Shown: positions 18,068 through 36,748 of the stretch, piece after piece
Layout: each line of letters starts with the position of its first letter
Position numbering within the stretch: position 1 is the stretch's first letter
NCBI GenBank assembly: GCA_012295275.1
Contig: CM022676.1
Span: 11,380,814-11,426,580 of the forward strand
DNA from: Chrysomallon squamiferum
Taxonomy: Eukaryota; Mollusca; Gastropoda; Neomphalida; Peltospiridae
DNA length: 45,767 nt
Direction of reading: 5' to 3'
Notes under the pieces: generated by a model
Told to the model about the DNA's origin: nothing
Seen by the model: only the letters and a program-made list of their open reading frames with translations
Database searches by the model: none
Translations under genes and position numbers: made by a program

Positions 18068-18267
18068 NNNNNNNNNNNNNNNNNNNNNNNNNNNNNNNNN
18101 NNNNNNNNNNNNNNNNNNNNNNNNNNNNNNNNNNNNNNNNNNNNNNNNNNNNNNNNNNNNNNNNNNNNNNNNNNNNNNNNNNNNNNNNNNNNNNNNNNNN
18201 NNNNNNNNNNNNNNNNNNNNNNNNNNNNNNNNNNNNNNNNNNNNNNNNNNNNNNNNNNNNNNNNNNN
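18068..18267. other. Assembly gap of exactly 200 N
   Basis: The round length suggests a placeholder rather than a measured size. It interrupts exon 2 of gene C. Confidence 0.98.
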
Positions 18268-18560
18268 ACTGATAAACTGCATTGTGATGTAATACTGTTC
18301 ATATAAACATTTCTCTACACTGAATAAGAAAACACTGAGACAATGAGTAAAACAACATACTACAGAGTGCAGTGAAAATATTAGTAAAAACGAGACAGTG
18401 AGTATTAAGTATTTTACTTTTGAATTACAAAACATTAAAAACAAGCAGGTTTTAAATGCTCGTTAGTTACGTGTGAGAGATTTACAGGTAGTGACAACAC
18501 GTGACAATTAATGTGTCTACGCAGACGGGGAAGGAAGTCACTGAAGACGTAATCAGAAAG
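18268..18560 (+). repeat. Dispersed repeat family member between C and D
   Basis: Shares blocks with 10560-10800 and 22980-23270, such as GTTCATATAAACA, GACAGTGAGT and GACAATTAATG. The left part is cut by the assembly gap. Confidence 0.55.
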
Positions 18561-19052
18561 AATTCTCTATGAAGAAGGAGTAAAAGACAGCAAAAAACAC
18601 AAGCAGGATTTGAAATGAACTAGTGATTAATCAGTTTGTCAAATAAACAAAACTCTCACGAAAAACTAAAGATATCAATTCCGTATTGCATTTTGACGAT
18701 CTCCAATATTTTAAGGAATCATATTCCAGGTTTGGTATAATCTTATATACGAGCTGAATGTTTACTTACTGGCTATAATTATAGCCTAAAACAAACAAAT
18801 AAAATAAAATAAAATAAAATAAATTAAATTAAATTAAATTAAATTAAATTAAATTAAATTAAATTAAATTAAATTAAATTAAATTAAAATAAAATAAAGC
18901 AATTAAATAAGGAAAAAGATATTCGATATGAAATCTATTCTCCAATCTACAGTGTTGACAAAATGTTCGATTTGTGATGAAAGCTGAGTTCAGTGCTGTG
19001 TGGAACATTCTAATTATTTGTTTTGTGAAGAGATCACACGAACCAGATTGAT

Positions 19053-19135
<83 letters not shown>

Positions 19136-19701
19136 CACACAATGATGTAAATCAATGATATCTGAACGTCTGTTCACAGTTTTACGCAGACATTCAAACT
19201 GACAACAATGGTTTTTGATGAACTAAAGCAACTTGATACCGGGAAGCTCAAGAAGCTCAACGTTTGTTTGTTTGTGTAAAACTTACCAAACTGTTAATTT
19301 GCCACATTCAGTGCTAGTTGCTATGGTAAGCGCCATTTTACGATGTCTGTTTTGAAATTGTCCGGCTTAGATCCATTCGTAACATTACTGGATTAATTCA
19401 GAACTGTTACAAATACCAGTTTTTAGGATTCACTGAAGAGTGTTAGATATACTACTATTTTATTATTTTGTTATCTTTTATATCCATATTCTACGAGGAT
19501 ATCGATTTAAGTTTTCTGTTTGTCTGTGTGTACAACATCACTGGTTATTATTTTAAATTATTTTCTTTTAAAACAGGTGAACGTGAAAAACATTCAATAC
19601 CCGATTTACTGAGAAATACTACTTTCAAGTCAGAAGTATTGAATATTCGATGTGTATTTCTAACTGAGACACATACTTTCATCTGAACAGTACAGTGACC
19701 G
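18561..19701. other. 5' flank of gene D, paralogous to the 5' flank of gene C
   Basis: The match to 16200-17435 runs nearly to the start codon, showing that C and D arose by tandem duplication including upstream DNA. Two microsatellites differ from the C copy: (AAATT/AAAAT)n at 18800-18897 and (CA)n at 19059-19141. No other gene is recognised. Confidence 0.65.
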
Positions 19702-21561
<1,860 letters not shown>

Positions 21562-22979
21562 AATGACGTCAAAGTGTTCCATGGCAAAGTTTACAGAAAT
21601 GATGCGTGGTGTATGAAAAACAGTAGTATCCACAGAAATGACCTCATGATTTCTCAAAACCAGTAGTATTTATAGAAATTACGTCATAATGTGTTAAGAG
21701 TAATAGTATTCACATAAATGACGTCAGAATTCGCAATACTAGAAATATTCATAACAATGACGTCACGTTATTGTTAATAGTTTAATCATGCTTTCACTCT
21801 GCTGCAGAATAGCTATAGCTATGAAGACAACTGCTGTTATCATTTGCTTTTGTTGACAATTGTTATTATATATATGCATGTATGTCTGAGTCTAAATATG
21901 TCTACTTTGTTTTCTATGGTGCATAAATTTATGCTTTGTGTGTAGCTTTGTGTACATATTTACTTATTTAATTATTTATTTAATTATTTATTTATATATT
22001 TATTTACTTATTTATTTAGCTGTTTTCACATACTGTGGTCTGAGTTAGGAAATAAATGTTATGTAACAGGAATCAATCCTCAGTTTGATAATTGAGTAAT
22101 ATTCCATTGCAGTGAATTCTCCACGTGTTGACAAAAGTATGTGGTATGTGTTATCCTGTCTATGTGCAGATCATTTGCTGCTTATTGGTAAAATGCTTTG
22201 TGAATCAAATCAGCGAGTTTCCTCTCTGATGATATCAAACACGAAACACAGAATTGACAGTAACCTTTCACTGGCATATTAATACAAATGTGTTAATACA
22301 GATGAGTTAATACAGATGTGTTTGTACAAATGTTTCAGTTCAAATGTGTTAATACAGACATGTAAATACAAATGTTTCAACAGAGATGTTTTAATCATAC
22401 GTTGTAATACAGATGTTGTAATACGAAAGACTCTGTTAATAAAAACATGTTAAGCCCATGTTTTAATCAAATATTTTAGTTAAGATGTTTTACATTGTTC
22501 TTAATGTTATTCAAGTAAGAAAGAAGAAACTCAACATCAGCGTTTAAAATAAATGGGAAGAATTCGATCAATTAACAATTCCTGAAGCTTACAATAACAT
22601 TAGAGAATTTGTTTTCTCTTTGACATCTGAACATTTTATATTAGTGCATTCTGTAATAGCAAGAACAACAATAATAGTTATAAGGTTGAGAAGAAGAAGA
22701 AGAAAACATGAAGAAGAACAAGAAGAATAATTAGTGGCAGCAGTATTAATAGCATAACAAAACTGATAGAAATAACAATAAACTAAGAGAAAGAAACCGA
22801 TGATGATAACGATGATAAATCACATAAATATTATATTTACATTTTCAAAAATCTTTAAAGCTAAATGATGATATATATATACATTAATAGTAAGATTATT
22901 TTGAAATAAAGAAAATAAACAAATGAATAAACAATAAAATCAATGAACAAACAGAAAATAATTAAATACGTGTCAAACA
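21562..22979. other. 3' flank of gene D and intergenic DNA
   Basis: TGACGTCA palindromes lie at 21564-21571, 21719-21726 and 21758-21765 within a loose repeat around ATGACGTCA, as after gene A. An AATAAA at 22051-22056 is a possible distal polyadenylation signal. A degenerate repeat of AATACAGATGTGTT occupies about 22270-22480. No further gene is recognised. Confidence 0.5.
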
Positions 22980-23270
22980 TTTTATAATTCTGTTCGCCTG
23001 AATGTCTGTTGTTTGACGAGTAGAGAAAAGACGACAGTGAAATTTTTTATTATTATTTCATTGTGTAGTTTTTTAAGTTTTGCTAATCGATAACTGATTT
23101 GTCTGTGTCGTGTTTTACAAATTGATCAACTGTATTCTTTTGTAACACTGTTCATATAAACAGTTCTCTACACCGAACAACATAACACAATAATATATAA
23201 AAAGAAGTCAGTCAGTATTTTATTAAATCGTTTACTTGTGAACTAGATGTGTAACCATACAATATCGACA
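22980..23270 (+). repeat. Dispersed repeat family member upstream of gene E
   Basis: Matches the minus strand of 6160-6360 (TTTCATTGTGTAGTTT, GCTAATCGATAACTGATT, ACACCGAACAACA) and, further right, 10700-10990. Confidence 0.65.
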
Positions 23271-23445
23271 AAACTTCAGTGTTTGAAATAAATATTTTAT
23301 TGTACTGACAAAACAGCTGATTGGTTGCAGGTAGAACATAACAAAAACTAACGTCCTACAAATAACCTTTCATTTTTGAAAACAGAACTTCGAAGTACAA
23401 CTAGAAAACTGATACTGAAATTACACCGCAGTATTATTTTGAGGA

Positions 23446-23453
23446 TTTATAAA
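23446..23453 (+). promoter_or_regulatory. TATA-like box of gene E
   Basis: TTTATAAA at the same distance from the start codon as in gene B. The whole 180 bases upstream are nearly identical between B and E. Confidence 0.45.
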
Positions 23454-23465
23454 CCAAGTATCAAG

Positions 23466-23473
23466 TGACGTCA
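23466..23473 (+). promoter_or_regulatory. CRE-type palindrome at gene E 5' end
   Basis: TGACGTCA lies 25 bases before the ATG and is conserved with gene B. Activity is inferred from position only. Confidence 0.4.
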
Positions 23474-23497
23474 GTGTTAGGAATAGCGAGGTTAGAT

Positions 23498-26400
23498 ATG
23501 TACATTCTAGGTGTCACAGAATTCAGACAGTCTGTTTACCTTATTACAGTTTTAATCAGTTTCATAGTTCAGTTGTCTTATCAAAGTTCGTGTGGTAACA
23601 AAACATTTCGTGTTTCTTTTCTGTACAACGACTTGAAACCTCTGGAAACACCTTTATCCAGTCGCACTGTGTCCAGACAAGTATGCGCCATGAACTGTTT
23701 TGATGACGTCACGTGTACAGGAATTTTCGCAGACCATGACGTATGCTATATGTACAGTAAGAGATTTTATTTACTGTCGTTTGTCAAACAAACTGGAATG
23801 AAAGCCTATGGTAAGTACTGTGTTGATCACCTGTAACATACACTCGCTGCTAATTCTAAACTTAAGTTCAGTACATTACAGTGTCTGGCCTCATTTTAGA
23901 ACAAATTCAGTTCATTTCTTAACAAACACGCCTAAACTAGTTACCAGTGGTAACCGTTTCTCCGTGTGTAAGTGTCACCTAGAAAAATTTAATAAGAAAA
24001 TTGTATATGTATTACTTTAATAAATTAACATAAATATTTGGATAAATGGAAGGTCGGACTGAAGGACAGACGAATGGAGGAATGCATAGATGGATGGATG
24101 GAAGGACAGAAGTTCAGATTTATGTATATTGCGTTCATACACTTTTTGTTGTTCTTCTAGAACATGTTTCAGGAAAACCTGGTGACTGCTATGACGTCAT
24201 GATGCAGGGAAATTACGTCAATGGAGTTTTCACAATTAAACCACGTGATGGGGGAGATTCATTTGATGCGTTTTGTGAAATTTCACACAACACTGAGGCG
24301 TGGCTGGTAAGTTAAACTTTTCTCTTGTTTCTTCGTAATTGTTTTTTCTTCTATCTTTCTGTTTCTTTCCAGAAATAAACAAAGACTCGTATATCTACCA
24401 GTGTATGTATGTATGTGTGTATGTCTGTATGTATGTTTGTAAGAATGCATCTATATATGTATGTGTGTATGTACGAGTCTATGTTTATTTCTGGTTTTTC
24501 AGTGAGTAAGTACAGATGTCATAATGTATTAGAAGTAATAGTAGTAGTAGCATTAATAGTAGTTGTTGCTGTAAGAGTAATATCAGTAGTAGCAATATTA
24601 GCATTAGTAGTAATAACAGTATTAGTAGCAGCAGCACTACCTAGTCTTAGTCGTAGTAGTTCTTGTTGTTGTAATTGTAGTAGTAAAAGCGGTGGTGATT
24701 GAAAAGACAGTTGTGTAGTGTGATGATATTTTAATGTTTTTCAGGTTATTCAGAGACGGACAGACGGATCAGAAGAGTTCTACAGAGGATGGGATGATTA
24801 TAAAACCGGATTCGGAAACGTAACAAATGAATTCTGGTTAGGTACGTTTATCATTCTGTCTGTGTCTGTTTGTGTGGTTTCGAGTCTATGTGTATAACTG
24901 TATGTATCTATATGTACGTATGTATGTACGTATTTATGTATTTACGTCTGTATGTATGTATTATGTATGTATGTACCTATGTACGTATGTATGTACGTAT
25001 GTATGTATGTATGTAGTATGTATGTATGTATGTATGTATTATGTATTATGTATGTATGTATGTATGTATGTATGTATGTATGTATGTATGTATGTATGTA
25101 TGTATGTATGTATGTATGTATGTATGTATATGTATGCATGTACTCAAACATAGAGAATTAATTTCTGTGATGATGTTTGTTTCTTTTAACTGTAGCTAAC
25201 AACTGTTTTAGTTTACCAGAAAGTGCTCTGTATTTTAGGAAACGAAAACATACACAGATTAACAAGTCAAGATAAATATGACCTGAGAATTGACTTGGAA
25301 GATTTTGACGGGAATACAGCCTACGCTGAGTATAAAGATTTTTCTGTGAGTTCAGAGGCAGACGGTTTCCGGTTGTCAATAGGAGCGTACAGTGGAAATG
25401 CTGGTAAGTGTATTTAAGATATAAAACATGTGAGATATACGTGATGTTTGTCGCTTACAGTCGTTATCCTATATATTAACAAAAATAACTGAATAGATAA
25501 ATAAATACAAATAAAAAAGTCTTGTTCTAACAGATTTATACTCATCGTTCGTTGATTCATATATTCTTTCATATTTCGTTCTTCAGGTTTCACAACGGTG
25601 AAATGAATAAATAAATGAATAAATAAACAAATACGTAGAAAAACAAGAAAAAAAATCAGGTGCATTAACATGTAGCTTTGTCTAGTAATATTTATTTCTC
25701 TTTATTTTCTGATCCTGATAATAACTAACCAGTCAATATGTCTGTACGTACGTTTAGAGGTTTCTAAGTACGTTCATATATCTCTACAATAATGAAATGT
25801 TTAATTTCCTCTTCACACCTCAATGCTTCCTCTGTTACTTGCAACGTTCCCAGAGTCAATAAATTACTTTTAATCTTGTAATAGTGTTTTACTTGTTATA
25901 GAATGACACTTATATCAGAAGGTGTTTGTAGAACTTCCATGCTGCCAGTCTGTTAGAACAAGCTATAAAAAAAATGATATCCTCTCACATTAATATCATT
26001 ATACAAAACAAATATATTTTGTTTCTAGAATAACCTGCTAACTTTTGATGTTATTGCAGAAATTTCTTAAATATTCATTAATTCGCTAATCTAAAAATTC
26101 AGTTATTCGTTTAGTCACTCTTTTATTCCATCTTTTCGTGACAGATTTATTTATAACAGCCTTTCCTTTTCATTAATGCGTTTTTACTTCCTATTTTATT
26201 TCTTCACAAATTCTCACTAGTTATGTTTAATTTAATCAGGGGATGCTCTCGAGATACAGAATCATTGCAAGTTTTCCACAAAAGACAAAGATTTAGACAA
26301 ATCCCGAGGAAGCTGTGCTGCTCTGTTTAAAGGCGCCTGGTGGTACAATGCGTGTCATCGTTCAAATCTGAATGGTCAGTATCTCAGAGGCAGCCATTCC

Positions 26401-26499
26401 TCAAAGGCTGATGGTGTAAACTGGTTAAAATGGCGAGGTCAGTATTACTCACTGAAGACAAGCGTTATGAAGATCAGACCGTCACCATTGGTGAACTGA
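23498..26499 (+). CDS. Gene E: secreted PAN-like + fibrinogen-related domain lectin
   Basis: The coding sequence is join(23498..23810, 24161..24306, 24745..24841, 25239..25403, 26240..26499), 326 aa, with GT-AG introns in phases 1, 0, 1, 1. Exon 1 is almost identical to that of B (start MYILGVTEF, signal core [10 protein letters not shown], then SCGNKTF, VCAMNCF, TCTGI, VCYMY). The FReD has [41 protein letters not shown] and [13 protein letters not shown], and ends [10 protein letters not shown]. Unlike B it keeps ADGVNW in the last exon and the standard short C-terminus, so E is the better-conserved member of the B/E pair. Its exon 4 is nearly identical to exon 4 of gene F. Confidence 0.93.
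24907..25138. repeat. (TATG)n microsatellite in intron 3 of gene E
   Basis: Tetranucleotide run with a few TACG and TATT interruptions. Reading frames through it (Met-Tyr-Val-Cys or Thr-Tyr-Ile-His repeats) are artefacts. Confidence 0.95.
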
Positions 26500-26925
26500 C
26501 ATGATGTCTCACAGTCACAGAAATGACGTATGTTTCGAAGTTACTATTATTTCCAGAAATGACGTGATGATATATTTCATGGCCGTTAGTATTCGTAGTT
26601 AATTACGTCATGATATATTTCGTGGTCAGTGGTAACGACGTCACGAAATACCACGTTTTATAATTTATTAATTGTAAATGTTACTAATGACTAAAGATAT
26701 TTTTAACAAAAAGTGTATTATCGAAAGAAACGTTAAAACAAATTAAACGAATGTCTGTTACATATCGTCTTGTGGTTATTTCACTGAATGTAAAATATCT
26801 GTGCAGGTTTATTTATTTATTTATTTAGTTAGTTAGTTAGTTGTTTGTTTGTTTGTTTGTAATGTTTTAAAAGCTTTGGTCCACTAAATGTTTAGCATGT
26901 TTATCTTTTTTCCTTCAGTGTTTTG
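26500..26925. other. 3' flank of gene E
   Basis: Matches 14169-14330 after gene B (for example AATTTATTAATTGTAAA and ACTAATGACTAAAGA). ATTAAA at 26742-26747 is a possible polyadenylation signal. TTTA, TTAG and TTTG runs lie at 26810-26860. Confidence 0.55.
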
Positions 26926-27710
26926 TCCAAGAGTGTTAATATGTTAGTGAATGTGTTAGAGAAAGAAGAGTGAATAATATTCTAGTGTTAGTATGTTAGT
27001 GAATGTGTTAGAGAAAGACTAGTGAATAATATTCTAGAGTGTTAGTATGTTAGTGAATGTGTTAGAGAAAGACTAGTGAATAATATTCTAGAGTGTTAGT
27101 ATGTTAGTGAATGTGTTAGAGAAAGAAGAGTGAATAATATTCTAGAGTGTTAGTATGTTAGTGAATGTGTTAGAGAAAGAAGAGTGAATAATATTCTAGA
27201 GTGTTAGTATGTTAGTGAATGTGTTAGAGAAAGAATAGTGAATAATATTCTAGAGTGTTAGTATGTTAGTGAATGTATTAGAGAAAGAAGAGTGAATAAT
27301 ATTCTAGAGTGTTAGTATGTTAGTGAATGTGTTAGAGAAAGAATAGTGAATAATATTCTAGAGTGTTAGTATGTTAGTGAATGTGTTAGAGAAAGAAGAG
27401 TGAATAATATTCTAGAGTGTTAGTATGTTAGTGAATGTGTTAGAGAAAGAAGAGTGAATAATATTCTAGTGTTAGTATGTTAGTGAATGTGTTAGAGAAA
27501 GAAGAGTGAATAATATTCTAGTGTTAATATGTTAGTGAATGTGTTAGAGAAAGAATAGTGAATAATATTCTAGAGTGTTAGTATGTTAGTGAATGTGTTA
27601 GAGAAAGAAGAGTGAATAATATTCTAGAGTGTTAGTATGTCAGTGAATGTGTTAGAGAAAGAATAGTGAATAATATTCTAGAGTGTTAGTATGTTAGAGA
27701 AAAGTGAAGT
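26926..27710. repeat. 54-bp minisatellite, about 14 copies
   Basis: Units contain GTTAGTATGTTAGTGAATGT, GTTAGAGAAAGA with an A/C/G variable base, and GTGAATAATATTCTA. Some copies lack an AGAG. The homologous place after gene B holds at most one degenerate copy, so the expansion is specific to the E duplicon. Confidence 0.93.
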
Positions 27711-28164
27711 TGATGTGAGATTACACCAGCACAGAATCCTATACATTTGATACAGGAGTCACGTGATGTTTGATCATCTATAACAAGACTTTAAGCAGAC
27801 GTCAAACCATTGCTGTTGGTTTCAATCTCCTTTAAAGAAATCAGTAAACTTATCTGCCAATCTAAACTACAAGACACAAGATGAAACATGCGCCACATCT
27901 GTCCGTCTGGTGACTTCACACATTCTAAACGTGGATTGTCATGTGACTATTGGTGGACTAGTTCTACGGTTAGTTGTGGTATTCCACACTCCATTGGAAA
28001 ACCAAGTGTGGAAAAGTGTATTGCTAAATAATTAACAGCAACAAGTAGAACATCCCACACATGTGCATGGCGACATCTTAGAGATCACTGACCCGGGACT
28101 GTGAGATCATTACGGGTTGACTCTCACAAGACCATTGCGCAGTCAGCTTAGATGATTACAGCAC
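27711..28164. other. Intergenic, no recognisable gene
   Basis: Begins with a block shared with 14731-14780 after gene B (CAGGAGTCACGTGAT). The right part may belong to the retroelement remnant, but no clear protein similarity was recognised there. Confidence 0.4.
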
Positions 28165-29095
28165 GCTTCATGATAGTCTCCAGTCAGTCTACATGAAGGT
28201 CCACTCGATCGAATCTGCCCTGCTCCAGATACAGAATTTCAGCCTCTGGATAAAGTTTGTTTGACTGTGCTTGTTCTTCTCGACTGTGTTTGAAACTATC
28301 GACCCTGCCACATTACTGCGACGCCTTGAACATCACTTCAGTATCTCTGATAGACCACTGTCCTGGATGAATTCGTACTTCTCTGTTAGATATCAAACTG
28401 GTTCTTACTGGTGAACTGTCTGCACCTCTGCATAGAGAGTACCAGGTAGGGATTAGTTCTACGTCATGCGCATCAAACCACTTGGCATCATGAAGACCAT
28501 CAATTGCATGCTGACGACATACACCACCTACACCTGACACTGAAACCAAGAGACAACGTGATTCAACATGACACACTGGACTGTTCAGACGTGATTCAAC
28601 ATGACACACTGGACTGTTCAGACGTGATTCAACATGACACACTGGACTGTTCAGACGTGATTCAACATGACACACTGGACTGTTCAGAAAGCTGCATCAC
28701 AGACATCGAGACCGGAATGCTTCGTCACAGGCTGAAACTGAATGCTGACAAAACCGAGCTGATAGTTTTCACAGCTAAACATACCTCAAAGGACACCATA
28801 TCAGTTACTGTGGTGCAGTGGGTGAGACATCGTGGTGCTATGGCTATCTAGCATCAGTTGAAGCGTTGCTCAATTAATTATCTTAAACACGTTTCAAATT
28901 TGACTCTTATCTTTGCTACCATTTTAACATATTCACCATTATGTTAACATTATTTAACTGTTTGTATCCATGAACTTTTCTATTTTACTTTATTAGTTTA
29001 CCCTGGAACTTTAGTATGGAACACATAAAAACTATATAAATATGGTATAATAATAATAATAATAACAACAACAACAACAACAATAATAATAATTT
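28165..29095 (+). pseudogene. Decayed non-LTR retrotransposon (reverse transcriptase remnant)
   Basis: Fragments typical of the LINE reverse transcriptase domain appear in order but in shifting frames: LQSVYMKVHSIESALLQ (about 28170), CLTVLVLLD (about 28260), TIDPATLLRRLEHHF, SWMNSYFSVRYQTG, the catalytic-box relative HADDIHHL (about 28505) and CITDIETGMLRHRLKLNADK with TELIVF (28690-28770). Frameshifts and stops separate them, and the usual Tyr of YADD is His here. A 33-bp direct repeat (four copies, 28556-28687) interrupts the domain. The end at about 29020-29095 (CTATATAAATATGG then TAA/CAA triplets) resembles a LINE 3' tail. It is not functional. Confidence 0.75.
28556..28687. repeat. 33-bp direct repeat, 4 copies, inside the retroelement remnant
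   Basis: Four essentially identical units starting GACGTGATTCAACATGACAC. The length is a multiple of three, so the local frame stays open (Val-Ile-Gln-His-Asp repeats), but it interrupts the reverse transcriptase fold. Confidence 0.93.
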
Positions 29096-30429
<1,334 letters not shown>

Positions 30430-31198
30430 GACAACTGATTTCATACACTTCATGATACATTCATGACTGAGTTCATACTTTCATGATACATTCACGACTA
30501 ACTTCACACTTCATGATACATTCATGACTGAGTTCATACTTTCATGATACATTCACGACTAAGTTCACACTTTCATGATACATTCATGACTAAGTTCACA
30601 CTTTCATGAAACATTCATGACTGAGTTCATACTTTCATGATACATTCATGACTAAGTTCATACTTTCATGATACATTCATGACTAAGTTCATACTTTCAT
30701 GATACATTCATGACTGAGTTCATACTTTCATGATACATTCATGACTAAGTTCATACTTTCATGATACATTCATGACTAAGTTCATACTTTCATGATACAT
30801 TCATGACTAAGTTCATACTTTCATGATACATTCATGACTAAGTTCATACTTTCATGATACATTCATGACTAAGTTCATACTTTCATGATACATTCACGAC
30901 TAAGTTCATACTTTCATGATACATTCATGACTAAGTTCATACTTTCATGAAACATTCATGACTGAGTTCATACTTTCATGATACATTCATGACTGAGTTC
31001 ATACTTTCATGAAACATTCATGACTAAGTTCATACTTTCATGATACATTCATGACTAAGTTCATACTTTCATGATACATTCATGTCTAAGTTCATACTTT
31101 CATGATACATTCATGACTAAGTTCATACTTTCATGAAACATTCATGACTGAGTTCATACTTTCATGATACATTCATGTCTAAGTTCATACTTTCATGA
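30430..31198. repeat. 31-bp minisatellite, about 24 copies, abutting gene F stop
   Basis: Units read ACTTTCATGATACATTCATG followed by ACTAAGTTCAT, each with two to three TCATGA palindromes. Variants have CACGAC, GAAACATT or GTCTAAG. The array ends seven bases from the gene F stop codon, so any gene F transcript would carry it in its 3' UTR. Confidence 0.95.
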
Positions 31199-31204
31199 CT
31201 GAAC

Positions 31205-35002
<3,798 letters not shown>

Positions 35003-35790
35003 TTTAAAATTTCTTAAATCCAACAGAATAAACTTATGTGTGTTCAAATTTTCATTTACTGTAATTGTTTTTGTTTTTTTTTCTTTCCTTTCTTTTCTTT
35101 CGTTATATATATATATATATATATTTTTTTTTTTAGTTTTAGTTAGTTAGTAGTTGTTTATGTGCTTGTTTTCTATTGTTTTCAAAACAGCTTAAACTCC
35201 CAGGGTTCTATGTCATCACTTTCTCCTGATTAAAAAAAAACAAAAAAAAAACACTGAATGAACCGGTGGTAGAATTCAAACAAAGACGAAGAAGTAATTC
35301 AAACAGACCTGAGAAGTGATGTTAGACACGTTAATAAATACCAACTGCTCAACTCATCACAATATTATCTCTCTGTATGTCTTTGTGATTCGGGTATTCC
35401 TTCTAAAATCAGTAATTATCGCTTCCCACTTTTATTCTCTACTTTCCGTGTTCATTGTCGTTACTGCTATACATTTTGTTTCCCCTCCAGATCGTTACCA
35501 GGCTTGTGTTGGTATTCGATGAAGTGTAAGGATTCACAAAGGATTCGCTGTCTGGAACACGACGATTCACATCTCACTTATAGCAGACACTGTTCTGTTT
35601 ACAAGGCAATCGAAACACGTAAAAGGAAAAGAAATAAGAACAATTCAGACATTTTCTTCATTGGGCAATAAAAATCATTAATTTCTTTTCTCCACTGAAA
35701 TGTCTTTTTTTTAAATAATTAATAGTTTAGTATTTTGTCTCTCCGCAGTTGCTGCCGTTTTCATTTGTTCTGTGTTTGTACTTACTGCCC
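35003..35790. other. 5' flank of gene F, no other gene seen
   Basis: AT-rich, with a (TA)n run at 35106-35122 and T and A homopolymers. No TATA/CRE pair like that of B and E was found close to the start codon. Confidence 0.45.
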
Positions 35791-35794
35791 AGAA

Positions 35795-36115
35795 AATAGT
35801 AAAATGCTGTATTTCATTGATGTGTATGTTCTAGACTAAACACTTACAGTACAAAACGTAACAAAAAGCTGTATTTCATTGATGTGTATGTACTAAAGTA
35901 AAAATTTACAGTACAAAACATATGTAATAAAATGTTGTATTTCGTTGGTGTGTATGTTCTAAAGTTAAAAACTTACAGTACAAAACATATGTAATAAAAT
36001 GTTCTATTTCATTGATGTGTATGATCTAAAGTTAAAAACTTACAGTACAAAACATAAGTAATTAAATGTTGTATTTCGTTGATGTCTGTGTTCTAGACTA
36101 GAAACGTACAGTACA
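35795..36115. repeat. About 68-bp tandem repeat, 4-5 copies
   Basis: Units contain TGTATTTCATTGATGTGTAT, a CTAAAGTTAAAAACTTACAG block and TACAAAACATA. It lies directly left of the 36-bp array. Confidence 0.85.
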
Positions 36116-36116
36116 A

Positions 36117-36748
36117 AATAACAATGTTTACATCACTTTACAGACATAGTGATATAACAATGTTTACATCACTTTACATAGTGATATAATAATGTTTACA
36201 TCACTTTACAGACATAGTGATATAACAATGTTTACATCACTTTACAGACATAGTGATATAACAATGTTGACATCACTTTACAGACATGGTGATATAACAA
36301 TGTTTACGTCACTTTACAGACATGGTGATATAACAATGTTTACATCACTTTACAGACATAGTGATATAACAATGTTGACATCACTTTACAGACATAGTGA
36401 TATAACAATGTTTACATCACTTTACAGACATGGTGATATAACAATGTTTACGTCACTTTACATAGTTATATAACAATGTTTACGTCACTTTACAGAGTGA
36501 TATAACAACGTTTACGTCATTTTAGAGACAGTGATATAACAATGTTTACGTCACTTTACAGAGTGATATAACAACGTTTACGTCACTTTACAGAGTGATA
36601 TAACAACGTTTACGTCATTTTACAGACAGAGTGATATAACAACGTTTACGTCATTTTACAGACAGAGTGATATAACAATGTTTACGTCACTTTACAGAGT
36701 GATATAACAATGTTTACGTCATTTTACAGACATAGTGATATAACATGT
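36117..36748. repeat. 36-bp tandem repeat, about 17 copies, containing the gene G stop codon
   Basis: Plus-strand units read GTGATATAACAATGTTTACA then TCACTTTACAGACATA, with shortened variants lacking ACATA. On the minus strand the rightmost unit encodes the last codons of gene G (YHYVCKMT, stop at 36714-36716). Other units would read YHYVCKVM followed by a stop, so they are copies of the gene terminus extending into its 3' UTR. Confidence 0.93.

Noticed and set aside
24872-25161. Met-Tyr-Val-Cys repeat proteins, also at 34368-34715
   Set aside because: They are translations of (TATG)n runs in introns of genes E and F.
28504-28851. Independent 115-residue protein with four 11-residue repeats
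   Set aside because: Its C-terminal part is recognisable reverse transcriptase, and the repeats interrupt that domain, so it is part of a dead retroelement.
36192-36473. Plus-strand protein of Met-Phe-Thr-Ser-Leu-Tyr repeats
   Set aside because: It is the antisense reading of the 36-bp array that copies the end of gene G.
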